10,055 bases of DNA from Acanthaster planci (Eukaryota; Echinodermata; Asteroidea; Valvatida; Acanthasteridae), in the NCBI RefSeq assembly GCF_001949145.1, contig NW_019091403.1:1-10055 (forward strand). The letters run 5' to 3'. Below the pieces are notes generated by a model. The model made no database searches. It was not told where the DNA came from and saw only the letters and a program-made list of their open reading frames with translations. Made by a program: the position numbers and the translations under genes. Positions within the stretch are counted from its first letter, which is position 1. Each line of letters begins with the position of its first letter. Shown piece by piece: positions 1-7,600 of the stretch.

Positions 1-1519
1 AATCATCTATGGGTCCTCTAGATCCCAATTTAATGAAAACTGTTAGCCTTGCAAAATAAATTTTGGCCATAATTTTACTTTTTTCATATTTACTCAAAAA
101 TACACCTGGAGTGCAGTAAAACACCTAAGGACTGCATTTGAGGCACCTGGATGGCAAATATAATGAAAATTTCAGAAGGGTTAGCGTTGCATCTTTCTTC
201 AAATTTGGTCAAAAAATAACTTTTGTGGAGCTATCCCAAGTTTTTTCATATTATGGGTCCAGCATTGCACACACAAAACCATTTCACCATCCAAGATAAA
301 GGCGAAGAAATGGGCCAAATGCCTAAAACTAGCAATTGCTTTTTCTAGGCTTCTAGTTACATGGTTTCTGTAACAAGCAATCACTTCTTCTTTTAAGCAA
401 AGGTTAATGCTTATTTCTTGCAAGCAAATGCTACCCAGATGAGGAATTGCTTAAAAACGAATAAACATTTAGTATTTGCTTGGTAGATTGACATCAAATA
501 TTCAAGACATCAGAGAACTTTTACCACGTTTATGCTGCTCATAAGCAATGGGTAGTTATGTATTCGGCCCAACACTACTCTTTGTGGGAGAATTTACCCA
601 GAATGCAATTATGTCTGACCAAAAGAACAAATCGTTCTTCAAGTGGTTATGATTACATCTGTGATGATTATTTGCATCTTACATGGAATGTGTTTCAAAT
701 ACAAAGAAAGACAAGTATTGGTTTGGTGTGCTCCTTTAGATGGCTTTATCAAACCATTTTGCTCCATGGGCCTCAAGCTGGACCAAGAGAGGGCGCTGCT
801 CCCTTAGTAACAGAGGCTCCTTTGGTACTAATTGCGCAAGGCTGGTTCACAAACTAGGCAACGCAAGCATTGCAGTCGCATCGCTACCAACAAAATGAGC
901 ACTCCTGACCAACATGGCTCTTTTCAACCCATGAGGGGGTGCTTCTGCTCAAGGCGGATTCCCTCAATGTGAAGTCGCTCCACAAGTACTCAAATCCCCC
1001 CCCCAAAAAAAATCAATATTTTTGTCCGTCCAAAAAGAAAACACTGTCAATGACTTGATGCCAGATCCTCCCCAGTTCCAAGGAAACAGAAATGTGGGAT
1101 TGAAATCAATCCCTTCCAACCATTATACAACATTGATATAAGCCGGCATGGCATCAATTCACGTTACACAGCAAAAGGTAAAATAATTCGCAAATCTTTT
1201 GTTTTGCATTAAATAGTTTCTTTGGTACTTACACAATTCATTTTACAAGTTTCGCTTAATGAGTTCAAGAAAAGCTGATTCAAATCTTGGTTGCTAACTT
1301 CTTTACCTTCATTCTGCAACCTCCTCATATCAGTGCTGGCACAGGTGTTTATAATTGGTCTCCCTATCAACGATGTCACGCTTTGATTACATGTGCATTT
1401 TCCTATGGGAGACTTAAAAGGAGAGTGAATTTGAAGCTCCACAAACAAGCGTACATGTACATAAAGCGTGATGTCACCGGTACGTTGGCCTATTCTCCTC
1501 TCATAATGCTTTCATACTG
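1..1519 (-). other. IBTK 3' UTR and downstream, no gene seen
   Basis: The minus-strand transcript continues here after the stop. The region is AT-rich with no open frame on either strand that resembles a known protein; the longest (plus strand, 558-857) has no recognisable domain. No AATAAA exists on the minus strand. The variants I see are TATAAA at 1349-1354, about 165 nt after the stop, and ATTAAA at 29-34. Neither has a strong GU-rich element, so the transcript end is unknown. A C9A8 run lies at 996-1012 and an imperfect repeat at 27-252. Confidence 0.6.
27..252. repeat. Divergent direct repeat, two copies
   Basis: Segments 27-90 and 156-252 share four short blocks in the same order: taatgaaaa (31-39 and 161-169), gttagc-ttgca (42-53 and 180-191), a block like aattttgg-ca, and ttttttcatatt (79-90 and 241-252). 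Spacing between blocks differs by indels. It looks like an old local duplication or a low-copy interspersed repeat. The AT-rich content makes chance similarity possible for part of it. Confidence 0.4.
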
Positions 1520-1654
1520 TCAGCTGCCATCTTTGCCCTTCCGCCAAAGAGGCGTGGCTGCAACGTTGGTAGCCCGCTCCACGGTGACGAACTCATCCAC
1601 TCTGTCTTCCGTGTGGTAATAGGCCCATAGCTCTTCAATAGCCTTTTCCTCAAT
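1520..1654 (-). CDS. IBTK: IBTK terminal coding exon, conserved C-terminus
   Basis: The acceptor is ...ctggtttacggcag|attgag and the stop is TGA at 1520-1522. It encodes residues 986-1029, IEEKAIEELWAYYHTEDRVD then EFVTVERATNVAATPLWRKG and KDGS. Human ends IEEHAIQDLLVFYEAFGNPE / EFVIVERTPQGPLAVPMWNKHGC, so both the helix and the terminal PLW/PMW-(R/N)-K are kept and the end of the protein is secure. The C-terminal segment is part of the short vertebrate isoform reported to inhibit BTK; whether that interaction exists in this animal cannot be read from the sequence. Confidence 0.95.
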   Translation of the reverse strand: MEEKAIEELWAYYHTEDRVDEFVTVERATNVAATPLWRKGKDGS

Positions 1655-4600
1655 CTGCCGTAAACCAGAGAAAGTCCCACATGAATCTCAAGAAAGCAAA
1701 CCATCTTTGTACTCATCTTAGGCAATTTCTCAATTCCCATTCCACAACTGATTTTCACAAATGTTTGAGCTTTTTGAAAGCTTGAAGCAGAAACTTTCTA
1801 ATCTTTCTAAAGTTTAGGAAGTCCCTACTGATTCTGGCTGCTTTTTTCCAGGATTTTTTTTTCAGAGGAAGAGTTGACATATTTTAAGGCACACCATTAA
1901 ATTGATCGAATGCCAAAATACTCCTAAAAGGATTAGCCAATAACAGAAATTTCTTCGGTGTGATCTGGTCCAAGGTCGTGAAGCAGTCCGTTTACCTGTA
2001 TCAGGGAGAATGGCTTCTTGAGGGTCTTAGCAAGTGTCTCACGCTGCTCCGTCTCCAACTTGATGATCTCAGAGAAGCTGACTCGGGCGGCCGGCGGTGA
2101 AGTGGCTCGGTGCTGCCAAGGACTGGGAAGAGAAAAGCAGGATTTTAGTCAGTCAAGGGGCAACAGGTTGAGTGGGTAATGCTTAAGGCTTGTGATCATA
2201 TGGTTAAGGTGTTCAAATCCATCTACTGACTTTGTCCTTCAGTAAGGCCCTTAACGTCAACTTAACTCTATATAGGATGAATAACATGTTGGAATAGTCT
2301 ATTATGGACCAGCACCCCAAAAGGTTCACACCACAGAAACTAAATATAAATGCATAAGGTCGATTTTGACGTACCATTTTCATTTCAATAAAGCATATTA
2401 TAAAGTACACAACCATCAGACAAGAATATAATCCAAGCACTCGCTCTGACAAAAACTCAATTTTGACCTAGGCAGAAAAAGACCTGAACTCTTACTTTTC
2501 CGGCACTTCTCTGGGACTTGCCTTTTGAGGGGGTGCTTCCACTAGCATGCTGGGCTCATTGTTCGAAACTCTTCTAGCACGAGACACTATACCAAAGCTG
2601 CAGATTTAAGGAACATAAATCAATACCTACAATACAGCTTGCAACTATCAAAACAATATTGCTATCTATGTGATTTGAAACAATTTTATTTACAATATTG
2701 AGTTTCTTACCAAGAATACAGTGACAATTTTGTTACTTTTGAAGGGAAAAGAAAGTATACACAAGATGGATTTTAGGGAAAAGGATGTCTTCATTTGAAA
2801 ATGTAATAAAAGATTAGAAAGCTCTTCTCAAGGGTCACAAACTTAACTGGAGCCACTAAAAACTTGGAGAAACTTTGCAACTTGACAAGAGAAATATTTA
2901 ACTTCTACGTTCTAAAAAACTCTGGTCATAAACTTAATTTAACAACTTGATTTATAGGTGGCCCCATAGGTCACTCGGTCTGTCAGTCGGGCTGATAATC
3001 AACTATAGGCCCACTTGATTGGTCACTCAACAATGTCACTTGTTCCGTCAGCCAGTCAACAGTCAGTCAACAGTCTGACTCCCCACTCCCGCATCTTTCC
3101 ATTTTCCTGCCCCCTACCTGAGTTGTTCCAGACCTCTTGACTTGGCCGGGGGTGATGTTGCCGTGGATACGGCAGTGCTGCCCATGATCCTCTTCTGCTC
3201 TTCCATCTGCACTTCTCGGAAAGACGATGTCGACGCCGGAGCCATCTTGCGGGCTCCGCCCCTGATTTCCAAGAGCAAAATGATTCACTTCAGGGCAACA
3301 TTCAAATTAAAATGGAACATAAAATGGGAAAATTCACTTATCCACAACAGGAGAACTCATAAAATAAAGATGCCAATAGTATGATGTGAACTCAAAATGT
3401 GCTTTCACAAAAAATTGGCTTTTCTGGTAAATTTCTTTAAGGGCAAGAATATAAAATTGTAGATTCAGAAACAGAGGGCTCATTTTTAAATGGTGGACTG
3501 ATATTTTCCAATTATTTTAAGCAAGTTTTCCTCTGATACTGAATGGCCTTTGTTGACAATCTTCATGACACTGTAAAGAATGGGGGGGCGGAATTGCCAT
3601 GAAATCGGTTCTAGTTTTTAAGTGAATCTGCCACATGCCCTGATACGAACCATGGACAGGTTGGTGTTGGATGCTCCACTGGTGAGGTAGGGGGCGGCGA
3701 TGTAGCACTATCTGCTGCCCTCTCTTGTTCTCGCTTACGCTGCTTCTGGGACTTCTTGGCTATGGGTGTGGTCATTCTGGATGTCGTCAACGGCTTCTTC
3801 GATGCTGCAGTCAGGGATGCCTGTGACTGCATGATGCTACGTAGGTCTGGTCCCGTTATGTCTAACATACTGGGGCTGATACACACAAATACCTTGATTA
3901 ATGAATTTGCGATGACACTGAAAAGTTGTAGAGTTAAGCATGCCCACTGTGCAATGTTCAGAGCAGACTGCCGCGTATCATACACAGTTCCTGTCTTAAA
4001 GTTTACCATTTACTAATTACAACCAACAATGCAGGCAATGAAATATAAGCATCCAGAGAAGACATTAACATATTGATAGTTTTTAAATCTATGGAAAAAT
4101 GAATGTAAAGATCAGCTGCTAAACCCAAAATAGATGGTTTAGATACAAGACTAAAAATAATTAACAGATAAGGCATAGCAGGACAAAGTGAATTCACTAA
4201 TTAACAAGGCACTTCCTAATGTGCAGGTGTATTTTTTAAAGCTGATGAAAAATTTTAGGAAGCATTGAGCACTGTCCCTACCTTTTCCAGCCTTTGGACT
4301 GCGTTTCGTCTTTGCCGAAGGCCTTTTCGGGTGTCCCGAGGCTCCTCTTTGTCTTCTCGTCCACGGCAGTCTCTGACCAGCCTTTCCTAATCCACTTCCC
4401 TGGGGGTGACTGGACTCCAGATGGGGATACGTTGTGGTTGCCGGGATTCGCTGGGATGGATTCCGGCTCACTGTTCCCAGAATCCCTCGAGGCTTCCTGT
4501 TCCCACCTCCCTCGTTCTTTGGCTTCGTCAACCTTGGGCTGGCCCGTCGGGGAAGACACGGAGCTGGCACTCGTAGAGCTGTCGCCTTGCCCTGCATCCC

Positions 4601-7600
4601 CAATTGCATCTGTTGCTATGGTCAAGTTGTCCATTTCCATGGGAAGGGTTCTGGGTATCACATCCGGTAGCTGGTTGCTACTCGCATTGTTCTCCCCAGA
4701 CTCACTGAACGACAAACTCTTCCGCTTTCCAGTGCTTGTTCTCCGACTGGCTTTCCTCTTGGCTTTGGCCTTCCTGATGATCTGGTCAAAGTCGCCACGG
4801 TCAAAGCTGATGGTATGGCCTTCCATAACCTCTGCACTGGTAGAATGAGAGCTCTCCGTGGATGGTTCCTCCTCAATGTAGCTGATGTCTGGGCCTTCCT
4901 CGTATGGTGTGATGATACGGTAGGGCATGGACGGAATCTGAAATCCAATGTCATTCACGATTATGTATAGCATTCTTGCACACGAAAAAGTGGTTAGGAC
5001 ATTTTGACCCTCAAAACCTCTGCCTTTATAGCCCCTCATAATTTTACCGCTGTTTTCTAAGTAAATGCCTTTTGAAGAGAGTACACAACCCAATAAGTTT
5101 CACAAGGTTTTCTTATTTACGGGATTAATTTCCAAAACTAAGAAATATTTCACTGAAACTTAGTAATTCCACTGAAAATAATCCAATTTTTTCATCTTTT
5201 TTAATTCAGGGAAACCTCAAAATAACAAGCTAATTTTTTCCCGACACGCTTCATCCTATCCAGTCTTCATTCCAGGACTCCCCCTAGTTCATAATGTAAT
5301 GGTTGCGGTGGTAAGGGTTTTCAGATACTCCATGAATCCGAGCCCCTTACCATTTCTTTGTAAGCCTCGGTGAGCTCCAGTAATACGTCACTGCTGAGAA
5401 TCTCTAACGCCCTTGATTCAAGGAGACAGGCCAAGTTCAGGCCGATGTACTGGTGACAGGTCCGTTTAAGTTGGTTGGCTCGGTAAACGGACGCAAACTG
5501 GAGCAGCTCAGCCACATTCCTGAGGGATACTAGGATGATATCAGAAAGACAAAAGATCAACATGGAAAGCGCTACAAAGAATTTGTTTGAGGACCTAGTC
5601 ATAAAGGGGGGTGCCGGTCAGAAGCCATCCATTCTCCATTCAGAAGCCATTAGGAACATTATATAACCTAGGATCACACCCCAAATACACAATGCAACCT
5701 GGCGAATTGAGATCACTCAAGAGGATTTTGTTCGAATGGCAGACTGTTGTTACTTGAACAAAAATCCCAGAACAGTTTCTAGCTCACTCAAGTCAACCAG
5801 GGCCACCTCACACATCTCCTTCAGCCGACTGATAAGCAGCTGATCGGCCGTGGCCAGCATGTTGCACAGCAACTCAACATCGGTAGCAGCTCTAACCGAC
5901 GGCGCGTCGTCAGTGTAGATGTACTCCAGGAGGATGGACAGGATGGAGGCTGGCAGGGGCATCTTCAACGGGTCACTGGAGCTGGCCTGTCCAATCACAG
6001 TTCAAGAGGGAGAAATCAGCATGGTTATTGAAATCAAACCTAACTCTTCATGGTTGTATTTTTTAAAGATATATGTTTTTCCAGACTATGAATCATTTCA
6101 GAGATTTTGAAACAATGCAGCTACAAAAGAAAGGGCACATGTCTCCTTCCGTATTTGAAACTTTGTCTTCACATTGGCAAGGACATGTGCTCAATTATCA
6201 ATACTTTGGCCTTGCTGAAGTTTGAGGAATCATTTTGGGCGCAGGCATAGTAACACAGGACCTTCAAGCAAGAAAACATTTAGGGGATAAAATCTGTCCT
6301 CAGCGTTAACAAAGCTTCAGATGAAACTGGTCCACAAAATGCAAAATTTCTTTTTCTAGGTTCATAGCAACTACATTATAACCCAAGCAGAATTGGAAGC
6401 TTTGAAGCTTTGGTCGGATATGAAATGGAACAATGAATCACTTCAGTATTCCGACAGCGCAAATGAAGCGTGTTTGAGGTCATTAGGATGCGCGTGCGAG
6501 GGCCACTGACTTGGCTATACTCTTGACGCTACAAGCATTCACAAACAAGCCTTTAGGCTAGGGCTTAATGTTCACTATTAGAATGCTACATAGCATATCC
6601 GTAGCCACAGACAATACTAACTTCAGGCTTACCTCAATCCAGCCGGACCCAAGCATGCTCTGAAAGTACTCCAGTCTGGCGACCAGAAGACACTTGTGGC
6701 AGGGGAACAGTGTGCCTTCCTCGGAGCACAGCACCACATTGGCAAGCTGGGGTAGCTGCCGGGGGTGGAAGTGCAGGGGCTTGGCACTGGGCCGGAAATT
6801 CCACAGGCGACCATCTCTGAACTTGACCTGGTCCAACCTGAAGTCGCAAACCAGGAAAAAATGGACCAGAAATGGAAACTGTGAAAACTTTTTTGGGATA
6901 CAATACTGCTTATGGGTTAAGATTAAACAGCTGCGCCCCCCCATGGGATCTGCTTACAAGTACCCCCTCCGTGATGGAAGAAAGGTTGGACCAAAACCGG
7001 GCTTTATTCACAAGATGGCCATTTTGGATCATACTCCCAGAATCCACCTCATTGATTGAACACTCTGAAATGGGAAGGAGCCAGACTATTTTCCTACAGT
7101 TACAGGCATAGCCTTACTTTGAATTTTTGTTTCATTTGGAGTGTCACTGATATGAGTTTTTATCCCTAATTTGGAGTTACGCATCAGAGAACATGGATGG
7201 TTATCTATAATTTGCACCTACTGTATTGCATCATACATTCCAAATGACATACCAAACGATATTTTAGAAAATTTATGCAGGGCTAGAGATATCCTCGCTT
7301 TTGATTCAAGATTCAAGGAATAAGCAAAAGTACTAGACACAAGCAACGTACATATACATTTTGGGCTAGTAACCAATTTTCTGCTAGGCAAATATTCTTT
7401 TGTTTGCTAAGCACATGTTTGGACTCAGCAGTGCTGTGCAACTGCCCCCTTTGTGCCCACAATGACCTTGACTGTGTCTGAATCAACTGGCTGCAGCTCA
7501 GAGCAATGCATGCATCTATGGGAAGTGGCTAAGCTGCTAGTTGATGACTTTCATAAGCACACATGTAATTTCAAGCCATAGCCGTGAAGATTGGACATAG

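Noticed and set aside
558-857. Plus-strand open frame of 99 codons downstream of IBTK
   Set aside because: No recognisable domain or composition, no splice partners and no conserved motif; length is within chance for this base composition.
3067-3288. Longest minus-strand frame across the 3118-3261 exon
   Set aside because: It is out of frame with the neighbours; the shorter alternative frame gives SSFREVQMEEQK, which matches IBTK, and has correct phases.
4294-4848. 184-codon plus-strand open frame
   Set aside because: It is the antisense of the large IBTK coding exon (4282-4937), whose minus-strand frame matches the family and splices in phase.
5519-5521. Second acceptor AG 10 nt inside the exon at 5351-5529
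   Set aside because: Its use would need a different donor phase and would lose Ile-Ser-Leu-Arg, which aligns with human Leu-Thr-Leu-Lys.
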